DNA of 64,000 nucleotides from Blautia hydrogenotrophica DSM 10507 (GCF_034356035.1 NZ_CP136423.1:620001-684000), one strand, 5' to 3'. Positions 45,631 to 56,525 are shown, counted from the stretch's first letter. A program made the numbers and translations. Notes: generated by a model from the letters alone, not told the origin.

Positions 45631-48621
45631 GTGGCAAACCGTATCAAAGGTATCACAGTAGAGATAGGCGGCGATACCACTGGTCTTGACAAAGCGTTAA
45701 AGAGCGTCAATTCTTCCATCACGAAAACGCAGTCTGCCTTAAATGATGTGAACCGGCTCTTAAAACTCGATCCTTCCAATACGGTGTTGGTGGCGCAGAA
45801 ACAGGAACTGCTGGCGCAGGCGGTGAGCCAGACGGAAGAAAAGCTGTCGGCGCTGGAAGCCGCACAGGAGCAGGTGGCCGCAGCCTTTGCCCGTGGGGAT
45901 ATCGGGGCGGATAAGTATCAGGCGTTCCAGCGGGAGATCGAGGAGACCCGTGGAAAGCTGAACAAATATAAGGCTGACCTTTCCGATTTGCAGACGGAGC
46001 AGGATGCCCTTTCCCAGAACACGGCACGGCTGGAAAAGCTGTTTGCCGCTACGGGGACAGAGGTGGATGATTATGCGGATATCCTTGGCAGTCGGCTGAC
46101 TTCAGCGATTAAAAACGGGACTGCCAATTCTGATCAGCTGCGGACGGCCCTTGAGAAGATCGGGAAGTCCGCCACAGGCGGTAAAGCCGATATCCGACAG
46201 CTGACAGACGCTCTGGATACTGTGGATGACGGGCAGGCGATCCAAAACCTGATCCAGCAGCTGAACGAAGCCGGGGACGCTGCGGAAAATACAGCGGACG
46301 ATGTGGGCCAGATTGCGGAAAATACCAAGGGCGCTGCGCTCATGCAGGCGGCGGATCAGCTGTCCGCCGTGAGCGATAAGATACAGGAAATCGGCGATAA
46401 GGCGCTGGATGCCTATACGGATACCGAGAGCGCAGTGACCAAGGTGAATGCCTACTTTGGCGAGACGGGACAGGCTGCGGAGCAGTCCGCCAACGTGATT
46501 AAAAACGTGTACTCCTCCGGTGTCGGCGAAAGCATGGATGCTGTGGCCAATGCAGTTCTGATGGTAAAGAAGAACCTTGGCGATTTGAGCGAGACGGATC
46601 TCACCAACCTGACCCAGCAGGCGATCACACTGGAAGAACTGTATGGAATTGATATGAATGAAACCCTCCGGGGTGTCAATTCCCTGATGCAGCAGTATGG
46701 ACTGACGGCGCAGGAAGCGATGGATTACATCGTGGTGGGTACTCAGAACGGTTTGGATAAGACCAATGAGCTGGGCGATAACCTTTCTGAGTATGCCGGG
46801 AAGTTCGCACAAGCTGGCTATTCTGCCTCGGAGTATTTCCAGCTTTTGGATAACGGCCTGAAGAACGGCGCTTACAATCTTGACAAGGTCAACGATGCCA
46901 TCAATGAGGTGACCACCCGTCTGGTGGACGGCACCATCGGGGAATCCATTGGGATGTTCTCCACGAAAACACAGGAATTGTTTACCTCCTGGCAGAATGG
47001 CGGCGCTACGCAGAAACAGGTCATAGACTCTATCGTAGCAGATATTGCCGGTTGTACAAACCAGCAGGAAGCCTTAAACCTTGCGGCACTGGCCTTTGGC
47101 ACCATGGCCGAGGACGGGAACCTGAAATTTATTACTTCCCTGACTTCGGTGGGAAGTACCTATGACAGTGTAAAAGGTTCCGCACAGGGGCTGTTTGATG
47201 CAACGACCACACCTATGCAGGAGATGGAATCCAACACCCGGAAGCTGCAGCAATCCCTTGTTCCTCTGGGAGAGAAACTGGCGGAGATTGCTAATACGAT
47301 TCTGCCGCCGCTGGTTGCGGTGATCCAGACGGTAAGCAGCTGGTTCCAGCAGCTGCCGGGGCCGGTGCAGAACTTTATCGTTATTCTTGGGGTGTTACTT
47401 GCAGCCTTTACAGCCCTGACTCCGGTCATTGCGGCCTTGGCGGTTTCCGTAGGCGCGTTGAATATCTTCCTTCTGCCGATCATTGCTGTGATTGCGGCGG
47501 TAGCGGCGGCCATTGCCGGGATCATCGCCATTATCCAAAACTGGGGTGCCATCACGGAGTGGTTTGGGAACCTGTGGAATACCATCTGCAATGGGATTGG
47601 CACCATGATCGAGAGCGTGAAAACGTGGTTTTCCAACCTCTGGACGCACCTGCAGAATGTCTGGAACGGCATCTGCAACGTGGTGCAGACGGCCGTGATG
47701 CTGCTTGGCTCCATTATCCAAGGGGCTGTGGACATCATCACGTTGCCGTTCCGGTTTATCTGGGAGAACTGCAAAGACATCGTCACTTCCGTCTGGAATG
47801 GGATCAAGGATACGGTCAGTTCCGTGCTGTCGGCTATCTCTGGTGTGATCTCCAGCATTATGGGGGCGATCCAGAACGTGATCAGTTCCATCTGGAACGC
47901 CATCAGCAGTAAGGTGTCCGCAGTGGTGAACGCCATCAAAAATACCGTGACCTCTGTCTTTAACGCCATCAAGTCGGTGGCTTCCACTGTCTGGAACGGG
48001 ATCAAATCGGTGATCTCCACGGTGGTGGATGGGATCAAGAGCAAGGTTTCTTCCGTATTCAATGCGGTAAAAAGTACGGTATCCAGTGTATTCAACGGGA
48101 TCAAAAGTACCTCTACTACGGTGTGGAATGGGATCAAGACTGCCATCACGAAGCCCATTGAAGCGGCAAAGAATACGATCAAAGGGATCGTGGACAAGAT
48201 CAGCGGTTTCTTCTCCGGCATGAAGCTGGAACTGCCAAAGATCAAGCTGCCCCATTTCAAGATCACGGGTAAGTTATCCCTTGCTCCGCCGAGTGTTCCC
48301 CACCTGTCGATTGACTGGTATAAGAAAGGCGGTATCCTGACGAAACCGACCATCTTTGGCATGAACGGCAGCAGTCTGATGGCAGGCGGCGAAGCTGGAC
48401 GGGAAGCGGTTCTTCCTCTGAAAGGCTTTTACCAGCAGCTGGAAAATATTTTATCCAGCAGAATGAATACCAGCGCAATGGAGAAGTATCTGGCGATCAT
48501 TGCAGAGAACAGCTGCAAGGGGCTGTATCTGGATGACGGGACGCTGGTGGGGCATCTGCTCCCTGCCATTGACAGCGGCCTTGGGAAAACACAGAAACTG
48601 CAAAGGAGGCTGAGCCTATGA
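45631..48621 (+). CDS. Tape measure protein
   Basis: 996 residues. Coiled-coil N-terminal region with tape-measure motif VEIGGDTTGLDKALKSVN, a hydrophobic central part (~580-640), and tandem repeats rich in WNGIKS/VFNAIKS (about 700-840). The length of this protein sets tail length. GTG 45631 is 8 bp after GGAGG; an ATG at 45613 overlaps the site. Confidence 0.93.
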   Translation: MANRIKGITVEIGGDTTGLDKALKSVNSSITKTQSALNDVNRLLKLDPSNTVLVAQKQELLAQAVSQTEEKLSALEAAQEQVAAAFARGDIGADKYQAFQREIEETRGKLNKYKADLSDLQTEQDALSQNTARLEKLFAATGTEVDDYADILGSRLTSAIKNGTANSDQLRTALEKIGKSATGGKADIRQLTDALDTVDDGQAIQNLIQQLNEAGDAAENTADDVGQIAENTKGAALMQAADQLSAVSDKIQEIGDKALDAYTDTESAVTKVNAYFGETGQAAEQSANVIKNVYSSGVGESMDAVANAVLMVKKNLGDLSETDLTNLTQQAITLEELYGIDMNETLRGVNSLMQQYGLTAQEAMDYIVVGTQNGLDKTNELGDNLSEYAGKFAQAGYSASEYFQLLDNGLKNGAYNLDKVNDAINEVTTRLVDGTIGESIGMFSTKTQELFTSWQNGGATQKQVIDSIVADIAGCTNQQEALNLAALAFGTMAEDGNLKFITSLTSVGSTYDSVKGSAQGLFDATTTPMQEMESNTRKLQQSLVPLGEKLAEIANTILPPLVAVIQTVSSWFQQLPGPVQNFIVILGVLLAAFTALTPVIAALAVSVGALNIFLLPIIAVIAAVAAAIAGIIAIIQNWGAITEWFGNLWNTICNGIGTMIESVKTWFSNLWTHLQNVWNGICNVVQTAVMLLGSIIQGAVDIITLPFRFIWENCKDIVTSVWNGIKDTVSSVLSAISGVISSIMGAIQNVISSIWNAISSKVSAVVNAIKNTVTSVFNAIKSVASTVWNGIKSVISTVVDGIKSKVSSVFNAVKSTVSSVFNGIKSTSTTVWNGIKTAITKPIEAAKNTIKGIVDKISGFFSGMKLELPKIKLPHFKITGKLSLAPPSVPHLSIDWYKKGGILTKPTIFGMNGSSLMAGGEAGREAVLPLKGFYQQLENILSSRMNTSAMEKYLAIIAENSCKGLYLDDGTLVGHLLPAIDSGLGKTQKLQRRLSL

Positions 48622-49268
48622 GACCAGATGTGAAAATCAATGACCTTTGGATGTATGCAATGGGCTGGCTCCGGGAGGAGATCGATTTTCCCACGCCGCA
48701 GTCGCAGACCAATACGGTGGTGGTGCCGGGGCGCAATGCCCCGATCCGTTTTACCGAGGCGCTGGGGCGGGTGTCCTACCAGCCCCGGAGTTTTACCATT
48801 ACCCTGTCCATGCTGGGGAGCCGGGAGAAGTTCAATCAGAGGAAGGACATCCTTACCAATCTCTGTGCCGGACAGCTGTGTCAGGTGATTTTAAGTGAGG
48901 AGCCGGATCTGTATGCTGTAGGTACCTTGGAACTGGAGCCAGCCTACGATCCTCTGACTGGGAAAGGCCAGATGGTGCTGTCCTGCTCGGACGGGGATGC
49001 CTACCGGTACCATACGGAAGAAACGGAAGTTTCCATTACCGGGGGCGGCACGGTGATCCTGAATAATGACTACATGCCTGTGGTGCCCACGGTGATTACG
49101 ACAGTGGAGACGGCGCTCAGTTGGAGTATCGGTGAAGATGTATTCAAGAAGTCTGTCAGCGCCGGGACGTGGACGTTCCCGGAACTGGAACTGCAGGAAG
49201 GGCAAAACTCGGTTAGCATTACGGGAGAAGGCACGACCACCTTCCGGTACCGGGAGGGACGCCTATGA
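48618..49268 (+). CDS. Distal tail protein (Dit)
   Basis: 216 residues: KINDLWMYAMGWLREEIDFP and GRVSYQPRSFTITLSMLGSR. N-terminal belt domain of Dit proteins, which form the baseplate hub. Overlaps the tape measure end and the next gene. Confidence 0.85.
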   Translation: MRPDVKINDLWMYAMGWLREEIDFPTPQSQTNTVVVPGRNAPIRFTEALGRVSYQPRSFTITLSMLGSREKFNQRKDILTNLCAGQLCQVILSEEPDLYAVGTLELEPAYDPLTGKGQMVLSCSDGDAYRYHTEETEVSITGGGTVILNNDYMPVVPTVITTVETALSWSIGEDVFKKSVSAGTWTFPELELQEGQNSVSITGEGTTTFRYREGRL

Positions 49269-50722
49269 GTTTGTTTCGAGTGTTTGTGGACGGGCAGCTG
49301 TTTTACCACCCCCATCTGTCCCAGCTTTCCATCACGGAGGCAAAGGTACAGGAGGATGCGGAGAATATCGACAGCCTGACCCTCTCTGCACCGTTCAACC
49401 ATCCCTATCTTTCTTCCATTCAGCCGATGGCTTCCACGATTGTATGTAAGAAGGATGATCTGACCGTCTTTGAGGGGCGGGCTTTGGATGATGGCACGGA
49501 TTTTTATAACACCCACACATGGACGTGCGAGTCCTGCCTTGCGTATCTGAAGGACACGATGCAGCCGCCGTTTTCCTATCAGGGGCCGCTCCGTGGACTG
49601 CTGGAGCAATTCCTCGCCGTGCATAATGCTGCCGTGGAGGAGAAGAAGCAGTTCACTCTTGGTACTGTAACGGTTAAAGACAACAACGACTATATCAGCT
49701 ACAGCAATTCCGATTACTCCGTGACGCTGGACGCGATACAGGACAAGCTGATCAAAACGCACGGCGGCTACCTGCAGGTGCGTTATACGGAAGATGGGAA
49801 GGTGCTGGATTATCTGGAGGACTTCCCTGACCGGTCATTACAGACGGTGGAGTTTGGAAAGAACCTGACCGATGTGAAGATCACCCGTGACCATACGGAG
49901 CGGGTGACGGCGCTGATCCCGCTGGGAGCGAAACTGACGGAGACCGATGAGGACGACAACGAAACCGAGACGGAAACCCGGCTGGATATAACGGCGGTGA
50001 ACGATGGCAAGAACTATGTGTATGATGCGGAAGCGGTCGAAGAAATCGGCTGGATCTGGACAACTGAAGTCTGGGAGGATGTGACGCTGGCGGGAAACCT
50101 GCTGCGAAAAGCCAATGCCCGGATCGCAGAACTGGCCAAAGGCGTCACCAGTATGGAACTGACCATCGTAGATGAGTCCGATACGGGTGCGGATATCGGG
50201 GATATCCGGGCAAGGATGTATGTGCGCTGCATTTCTAAACCCCACGGGATTGACGGGACATACCTGTGTCTCAGCCGGACACGGGATTATCTTGACCCTT
50301 CCGGCAATACCATCACCATCGGGGCTGCAGGCGTCCGGCTGACTTCCCAGTCTGCCAAACAAGACCAGAACATCACTTCCATTGAAGATGACCTGCTGGG
50401 GCAGACTTCCAAGATCGAGGTGATTACGGGGAAAGTGGATCACATCAATGCCCAGAAGATGTACCGGACAGAACTGGTGGTGGATGGGGTGAATATCTTC
50501 CGGGATAAGGGGCAGAAAAGCATCCTTCGCTGCCGGGTGTATTCGTGGGACAAAGAGATCACGGATACCCTTCCGGCCAGCAGTTTTGTCTGGCACCGGA
50601 ATTCCGGCCGGGAAGACCTCGATGCCGACTGGGACAGTTCCCATACGGGCATGAAATCCATCACAGTTACCACGGAAGATGTGACGGACAACGCATCATT
50701 TTATTGTGAAATCACGATTTAA
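49265..50722 (+). CDS. Tail-associated hub protein (Tal/endopeptidase-tail type)
   Basis: 485 residues: the first ~350 residues (FRVFVDGQLFYHPHLSQLSI) follow the phage tail-hub (gp27-like) fold; residues ~230-420 hold acidic loops. The C-terminal Ig-like segment (KMYRTELVVDGVNIFRDKGQ) could bind host surface. Often carries a lytic domain, but none is recognised here. Confidence 0.8.
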   Translation: MSLFRVFVDGQLFYHPHLSQLSITEAKVQEDAENIDSLTLSAPFNHPYLSSIQPMASTIVCKKDDLTVFEGRALDDGTDFYNTHTWTCESCLAYLKDTMQPPFSYQGPLRGLLEQFLAVHNAAVEEKKQFTLGTVTVKDNNDYISYSNSDYSVTLDAIQDKLIKTHGGYLQVRYTEDGKVLDYLEDFPDRSLQTVEFGKNLTDVKITRDHTERVTALIPLGAKLTETDEDDNETETETRLDITAVNDGKNYVYDAEAVEEIGWIWTTEVWEDVTLAGNLLRKANARIAELAKGVTSMELTIVDESDTGADIGDIRARMYVRCISKPHGIDGTYLCLSRTRDYLDPSGNTITIGAAGVRLTSQSAKQDQNITSIEDDLLGQTSKIEVITGKVDHINAQKMYRTELVVDGVNIFRDKGQKSILRCRVYSWDKEITDTLPASSFVWHRNSGREDLDADWDSSHTGMKSITVTTEDVTDNASFYCEITI

Positions 50723-50738
50723 ACAGGAGGAGATGAAC

Positions 50739-52553
50739 ATGGCAATTTTAACTTCCAGCCAGCAGACCTTTGTGGATATCACAGACCAGAGGAAACTGTC
50801 AGCTTATATTACCTCCAATCTGCCCAAGTCGCAGATTGAAGACCCTAATGTGCTGCCCCATACCTATGCGCCGGACTGGACCAGCACACCTTTGACCCTT
50901 ACCCCGGTGGTGTTCCTCGATCAGACCAATCTGGCGCTGGACGCATCGGGGCTTACGATTTCGTGGAAACGGAAGGAGGGAAACGGAGCAGAGGCGGCGC
51001 TGACCTCCGGGGAGAGCGTTTCCAAAGGCGTCCTGACGGTCAATGCCAATAAGCTGGCGGCAGCTACATCTGGTATGCTCACCTATCTTTGCTATATCAG
51101 CTATTACGACTCGGAGACGAAGAATACCGTCAATATCTCCGCTGATATCACCTATACGCTGATCCGCAATGCACAGAACGCCAAGCTGGCCTATCTGTCT
51201 GCGGACACCTATGTGTTTAAGTACGATTCCAATTCTTCTCTGGTCGGGGCCAAGCAGGCAACACTGACGGCACAGGTGCAGGGTGTGACGATCACGGCAT
51301 GGCAGTATAAGGACAGTGCTGGGGAATGGAAGGATTATCCTACCACGCCGGACAACGCCAGCATTTCCGGCGGCACCTTGGTAGTGAAACCAGAGCATGC
51401 GGTGTTCTTTAACGGAGTAGCCCAGATTAAGCTGGCTACGGATGACCCGGATGTGTATGATACCACTTCCCTCACGAAGATCTATGACGGCTCTCAGGGG
51501 GAGCCGGGAGCTGCCGGAATCGGAGGGCTTTCTGTCATCCTTGGGAATGAGGCGCAGAATATCGCCTGTACTTCCGGGGGCTTGGTAGCAACGGCTACAG
51601 AGGTAACCATTCTCTTTATGGGATATTTGGGGATCACACAGACCGCCTGTACCTGTACGGTAGGGACACTGCCCTCTGGGGTGACGGTCAAAAGCAATAC
51701 CGCTGCGACTGCTTCCAGGGCCGGGTCAGTGGTGCTGACCTTTGCCGCCAATGCGACCCTTGGCGGGGCTACGGTCTTAAATGGCACGATTGACCTGACC
51801 TTTACCATTTCCGGAACTTCTGTGGTGAAGAAGTTCGCATGGACGAAATCCAACAAGGGCAGTAACGGGGCCAGCGGTGCCAATGCGATTGTGTTCTCTG
51901 TGTATGCGCCGGAAGGCACGGTAGTGATCAACCAGAGCGGCAGCCTTGCGCTGGCGGCAGTTGGCTATGATGGCGCTTCAGAGATTACCACGGGAGCCAC
52001 TTACCAGTGGGCGAGATACACAGGCGGCGAATGGGAGAATATCAGCGGCGAGACCTCCTCCACCCTGTCGGTGTCCGGGGCGGATATCGTGAACATCCAG
52101 TCCTACCGCTGCACGATGACCTATAAGGGCAATACCTATGAGGACGTGATCACGGTGGAAGACAAATCCGATCCGTATGTGTCGGAGATGCTTTCCATCG
52201 GAGGTTTTACGGTCAAGAACAATCTCGGCGGTGTGGTGCCTTATGTGATCGTCCGTACCAACCAGAAGGAAGTCGATCCATTGCTTGGAAATATCTCGGA
52301 GACCGCCCCGTCCAATCCAAAGGAAGGGGACTTCTGGTATCAGGTGGATCACTCCGGGCAGACAGTGACCCTGATGAAGTATTCCGGCACGGCGTGGGCG
52401 GCTGCCACGGAAAAGCAGTCCCTGACCTACACATGGTATGCGCAGGACAAGGACGGACACGCTGCAGAGTTTGAGAAGACCGGGAAGGTGATCTACCTTT
52501 CCGCTTCGGACATCGACAGTATCCTGACGCTGCAGTGTGATGTATCGAATTAA
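50739..52553 (+). CDS. Tail fibre/baseplate protein with Ig-like domains
   Basis: 604 residues: several Ig-like beta domains (YTYQWARYTGGEWENI-like segments), a short collagen-like Gly-X-Y stretch (GSQGEPGAAGIGG) and low-complexity Thr/Ala-rich parts. Likely host-binding or structural. ATG 50739 is 8 bp after AGGAGG. Confidence 0.75.
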   Translation: MAILTSSQQTFVDITDQRKLSAYITSNLPKSQIEDPNVLPHTYAPDWTSTPLTLTPVVFLDQTNLALDASGLTISWKRKEGNGAEAALTSGESVSKGVLTVNANKLAAATSGMLTYLCYISYYDSETKNTVNISADITYTLIRNAQNAKLAYLSADTYVFKYDSNSSLVGAKQATLTAQVQGVTITAWQYKDSAGEWKDYPTTPDNASISGGTLVVKPEHAVFFNGVAQIKLATDDPDVYDTTSLTKIYDGSQGEPGAAGIGGLSVILGNEAQNIACTSGGLVATATEVTILFMGYLGITQTACTCTVGTLPSGVTVKSNTAATASRAGSVVLTFAANATLGGATVLNGTIDLTFTISGTSVVKKFAWTKSNKGSNGASGANAIVFSVYAPEGTVVINQSGSLALAAVGYDGASEITTGATYQWARYTGGEWENISGETSSTLSVSGADIVNIQSYRCTMTYKGNTYEDVITVEDKSDPYVSEMLSIGGFTVKNNLGGVVPYVIVRTNQKEVDPLLGNISETAPSNPKEGDFWYQVDHSGQTVTLMKYSGTAWAAATEKQSLTYTWYAQDKDGHAAEFEKTGKVIYLSASDIDSILTLQCDVSN

Positions 52554-52567
52554 CGGGAGGTGATCGC

Positions 52568-53113
52568 ATGGCGCTCATCACCAGCTGTCAGGCCACCTTC
52601 CAGAACTTTTCCGGCTATGAGGATGACATCGCTTCCTTGGAGGAAAACATCCGGGAATGCTACTCTGAGATCACCAAAACCTCGGAGCAGATCAACTCGT
52701 CCGTCCGGGAAGAATTCATTTCCCGCTCGGAACTGGAGGCGATTCAGAAGGATTTTGAGACCAGCATTACCCAGAACAGCACGGAGATCCGGATGGATTT
52801 CACGGCGATCACGGATGAGATCAAAGAAAACGTCTCTACGAACCAGCTGCTCTTGGAGGAGTATATCCGGTTTAAAGGGGCGCTCATTGAACTGGGGAAG
52901 GTGGGGAACGCCTTCACGGCAGAACTTTCCAACGAGGAACTGGCCTTTAAAGAGAATGGGCAGAAGATCGCTTATATCTCCAACCAGAGCCTTGTGATTA
53001 CCAATGCGGAGATCCGCAACAAGCTGTCCCTTGGCAATGAGAGCCGGGGGTGGTTTGATTTTATACCGAGAACCAATGGGAACCTCTCGATCAAGTGGAG
53101 AGGCCCGGTCTAA
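52568..53113 (+). CDS. Tail protein with coiled coil
   Basis: 181 residues: heptad-like coiled coil (residues ~20-95; IASLEENIRECYSEITKTSE), then a compact beta part ending SIKWRGPV. Probably a trimeric connector between tail tip and fibre. GGAGGTG precedes the start. Confidence 0.7.
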   Translation: MALITSCQATFQNFSGYEDDIASLEENIRECYSEITKTSEQINSSVREEFISRSELEAIQKDFETSITQNSTEIRMDFTAITDEIKENVSTNQLLLEEYIRFKGALIELGKVGNAFTAELSNEELAFKENGQKIAYISNQSLVITNAEIRNKLSLGNESRGWFDFIPRTNGNLSIKWRGPV

Positions 53114-53140
53114 TCTGAGAAAAGGAAGGGGGTGAGGACA

Positions 53141-55051
53141 ATGGCATCCAGCGGCAGTTTTTCCGGTTCCATCCGGGATGGACATTATAAGCTGCGGGTG
53201 GACTGGTCGCAGAGCAAGAATGTCTCTGCCAATACGTCTACGATTACCTGTAAGCTGTATCTGGTCAATGACTGGAGTTTAAGCATCAGCGGGCGGAGCG
53301 ACAATACCTGCACCATTGATGGATCGGCGCAGACGTTTTCCTCCCCGGCGATCAGCAGTACGGGAACACATCTTCTGGCAACGGTATCGAGGACGGTGAA
53401 CCACGCCAGTGATGGCAGTAAGACCTTGACGATTTCCGCTGTGTTCCAGATCCGGGCGACCATCAGCGGAACGTATTACGGGACAATCTCGGCCAGCGCT
53501 AACATCACGCTGGACAGCATCCCCCGTGCCTCCAGTGTATCCGCCGGGAACATGACGCTGGGATCTGCCGGGAAGATCAATATCAGCCGTGCTTCCTCGT
53601 CCTTTACGCATACGCTGACCTATTCCTTTGGCAATACCAGCGGGACGATTGCGACCAAGACAACGGCTACTTCCGTATCATGGACGCCGTCATTGTCGCT
53701 GGCAAACCAGATCCCGAATGCCACCAGTGGCACCTGTACGATTACCTGCACCACCTATAACGGGAATACGAATATCGGCTCCAAGACCTGTACGCTCAGT
53801 TTAAGCGTCCCGGCCAGTGTGAAACCCACCATTTCCAGTCTGACCGCCTCACGGATTGACGGGGAGGTGCCCAGCACGTGGGGGCTTTATGTGCAGACCA
53901 AGTCCAAGGTGAAACTGACGATTAATGGGGCGGCGGGAAGTTACGGTTCCACGATCAAGTCTTACTCCATTACGGGCGGCGGATACAGCGGTTCTGCATC
54001 TACGCTGACCACAGGTTTCCTCAACAATTCAGGGACAATCACGTTTAAAGCAACGGTAACCGATTCCAGAGGAAGGGTATCGGCGGAGGCTTCTGTTTCC
54101 ATCACGGTGACCGCCTATTCCTCGCCATATTTTAATTCTTCTCTGTCCCAGCGGTGCTTAAGCGACGGGACGCTGGACGATGACGGGACATATATCCATG
54201 CGCTCGTATCCTTTGGCTATTCGACCTGCAGTGGGAAGAATACCCTCAAAACCTCCGGCCAGTACAAGCAGGTATCAGCGGAGCAGTGGACGGATGCCGG
54301 GGTAACCTTTGCCTCCAATACGGCCTTCACTTACGGCAAGGGGCAGATCTCTACGGAGACCTCCTACGATGTGCGCTATACCTTGGAAGATGCTTTTTCC
54401 AGTATCTCTGTGCAGGAGATCGTCTCCACAGCCGCTGTGGTCATGGACTTTAAGAGCGGCGGCAAAGGTGTGGCGATTGGAAAGGTATCGGAAAGGGATA
54501 ATACCTTTGAGGTGGCCGAGAACTGGGATGTGAAGGTCTATGGGATGCTCCTGAAAGAATATATCCAGCAGTTCGCCAAAACGATGTATCCGGTAGGCAG
54601 TATCTATATGAGTACCAAGTCTACCAATCCCTCCACCTACTTTGGAGGTACTTGGGTGGCTTGGGGCAGCGGCCGGGTGCCGGTGGGAATTAACACATCG
54701 GACAGCAACTTCAATACGGTGGAAAAAACCGGTGGTGCATCCACGGTGGCACTGACTACAGCGCAGATGCCAAGCCACAGCCATGCCAAAGGTTCTCTGG
54801 CCACGGCGAGCGCCGGGGCGCATACGCACAATATCCAGAACCAGAAAGCTCCGTGGGGCCTTGACGGTGGAGGCAACCGATGCCTTGTAGACGCAACGTC
54901 CGGATATACGGCAGTGACCAATAAAACCACAACCTCTGGAGGGGCGCATACGCACACCATTTCCGGTTCTACGGCGGCAGCAGGTTCCGGCAGCGCCCAC
55001 AATAACCTGCAGCCCTATATCGTTTGCTATATGTGGAAGCGGACAGCATAA
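53141..55051 (+). CDS. DUF859-type fibre with metal-binding tip
   Basis: 636 residues. The N-terminal half (SGSFSGSIRDGHYKLRVDWS; Ser/Thr-rich repeats) resembles DUF859 phage structural proteins. The C-terminal ~130 residues (YPVGSIYMSTKSTNPSTYFG; PSHSHAKG; GAHTHN; GAHTHT) match a tail-collar fibre with H-x-H pairs that bind metal in T4 gp12-like tips. Likely receptor-binding protein. ATG 53141; GGAAGGGGGTG upstream. Confidence 0.85.
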   Translation: MASSGSFSGSIRDGHYKLRVDWSQSKNVSANTSTITCKLYLVNDWSLSISGRSDNTCTIDGSAQTFSSPAISSTGTHLLATVSRTVNHASDGSKTLTISAVFQIRATISGTYYGTISASANITLDSIPRASSVSAGNMTLGSAGKINISRASSSFTHTLTYSFGNTSGTIATKTTATSVSWTPSLSLANQIPNATSGTCTITCTTYNGNTNIGSKTCTLSLSVPASVKPTISSLTASRIDGEVPSTWGLYVQTKSKVKLTINGAAGSYGSTIKSYSITGGGYSGSASTLTTGFLNNSGTITFKATVTDSRGRVSAEASVSITVTAYSSPYFNSSLSQRCLSDGTLDDDGTYIHALVSFGYSTCSGKNTLKTSGQYKQVSAEQWTDAGVTFASNTAFTYGKGQISTETSYDVRYTLEDAFSSISVQEIVSTAAVVMDFKSGGKGVAIGKVSERDNTFEVAENWDVKVYGMLLKEYIQQFAKTMYPVGSIYMSTKSTNPSTYFGGTWVAWGSGRVPVGINTSDSNFNTVEKTGGASTVALTTAQMPSHSHAKGSLATASAGAHTHNIQNQKAPWGLDGGGNRCLVDATSGYTAVTNKTTTSGGAHTHTISGSTAAAGSGSAHNNLQPYIVCYMWKRTA

Positions 55052-55134
55052 CTTCATATTTTTTCTGGAAATCAGCGACTGTTCTTCGGAGCGGCCGCTT
55101 TTTTCATACCAACATTTCAAAGGAGGAACGCACC

Positions 55135-55557
55135 ATGAAAGAATTCTGGAACACCATCCAACTCATCTTTTCCGCTGTGGGCGGCTGGCTGGGGTATTTC
55201 CTCGGAGGCTGTGACGGCTTGCTTTATGCCCTCATCGCCTTCGTGGTGATCGACTACATCACGGGTGTGATGTGCGCCATCATCAACCGGGAGTTATCCA
55301 GCGCAGTCGGTTTTAAGGGGATCTTCCGCAAAGTGCTGATTTTCCTGCTGGTCGGGATTGCGAACATCATCGATGTGCAGGTGATTGGTACGGGAGCAGT
55401 CTTACGGACAGCGGTCATCTTTTTCTACATCTCCAATGAAGGCGTGAGCCTGCTAGAGAATGCGGGACATCTGGGACTCCCCATCCCGGAGAAGATCAAA
55501 ACGGTATTAGAGCAGCTCCATGACAGAGCAGAAAACGGAAAGGAAGGTAATGAATAA
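55135..55557 (+). CDS. Phage holin
   Basis: 140 residues: two to three transmembrane segments (LLYALIAFVVIDYITGVMCA; KVLIFLLVGIANIIDVQVIG) as in phage_holin_4/TcdE-type holins. It opens the membrane for the lysin encoded next (1-bp overlap). AGGAGG upstream. Confidence 0.92.
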   Translation: MKEFWNTIQLIFSAVGGWLGYFLGGCDGLLYALIAFVVIDYITGVMCAIINRELSSAVGFKGIFRKVLIFLLVGIANIIDVQVIGTGAVLRTAVIFFYISNEGVSLLENAGHLGLPIPEKIKTVLEQLHDRAENGKEGNE

Positions 55558-56499
55558 TGGCTTACACAAACAGTTCATTGGTATCTTACACAAAACTTAG
55601 TCCGAACCATTCCGGGCAGAGGACACATTCTATCGACAGGATCACACCCCACTGCGTGGTCGGCCAGCTGACGGCAGAGAGCATCTGCGGATGCTTCACC
55701 AGCCCATCCAGAGAGGCCAGCTGTAACTATGGCATTGGAAAAGACGGAAAGATCGCCCTTTGCGTGGAGGAAAAGAACCGCTCCTGGTGTTCTTCCAGCA
55801 GCGCTAACGACCAGAGGGCGGTCACCATCGAGTGTGCCAGCGATCTGAATCATCCCTACGCAATGACCACTGCCGTTTACAATTCCCTTGTGAAGCTGTG
55901 TACGGACATCTGTAAACGGAATGGGAAGAAGAAACTTCTCTGGCTGGGGGATAAGAATAAGACGCTAAACTATTCCCCGAAGTCCGATGAGATGGTGCTG
56001 ACCGTCCATCGCTGGTTTGCCAACAAGTCCTGTCCGGGAGACTGGCTGTATTCCCGGCTTGGGGATCTGGCCTCCAAGGTAACGGCAGCGCTGGGGGGGC
56101 TCGTCTTCCGGTTCGACCGGCTCGGTTTTATACCGTGTCCGCAAAAGCTGGTCGGATGCCAAGAGCCAGAAGGGAGCTTTCAACAATCTGGATAACGCCA
56201 AGCGATGTGCTGACTCCAATGCAGGCTATTCCGTTTATGATGAAAGTGGGAAGGTAGTTTACACTGGAAAGCAGACTGGCTCTGGAGGTTCCACCGGTTC
56301 CTTCTTGGTACAGGTCACAGCAACGGATTTGAATATCCGCAAAGGTCCCGGTACGAATTACGCCAAGATCGGCAAGTATACAGGGAAAGGCGTGTTTACG
56401 ATTACAGAGGTGAAATCCGGCACGGGTTCCACCGCAGGATGGGGGAAACTCAAGAGTGGCTCTGGCTGGATTTCTCTGGATTACTGCAAGCGTCTTTAA
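55557..56499 (+). pseudogene. N-acetylmuramoyl-L-alanine amidase (lysin), frameshifted
   Basis: The first frame (55557 to stop 56195) holds the amidase_2 domain (DRITPHCVVGQ with metal histidine; SCPGDWLYSR). A G7 run at 56093-56099 shifts it. Dropping one G restores a Ser/Gly linker, then a cell-wall-binding part and an SH3b domain (VTATDLNIRKGPGTNYAKIG) to TAA 56499. Either the linker is cut off by a +1 indel or the sequence has an error. Even the short form keeps the catalytic domain. Confidence 0.87.
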
Positions 56500-56525
56500 G
56501 TAAAGAAAAGAGGAAGAATGGGCTT

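Noticed and set aside
47800..48170. Tandem DNA repeats
   Set aside because: They are codon-level repeats of the tape measure protein, normal for this family.
47160..48362. 400-codon minus-strand frame opposite the tape measure gene
   Set aside because: Mirror of the WNGIKS-type repeats; not a plausible protein.
54275..55120. Minus-strand frame opposite the tail fibre
   Set aside because: Shadow frame without start site or recognisable domain.
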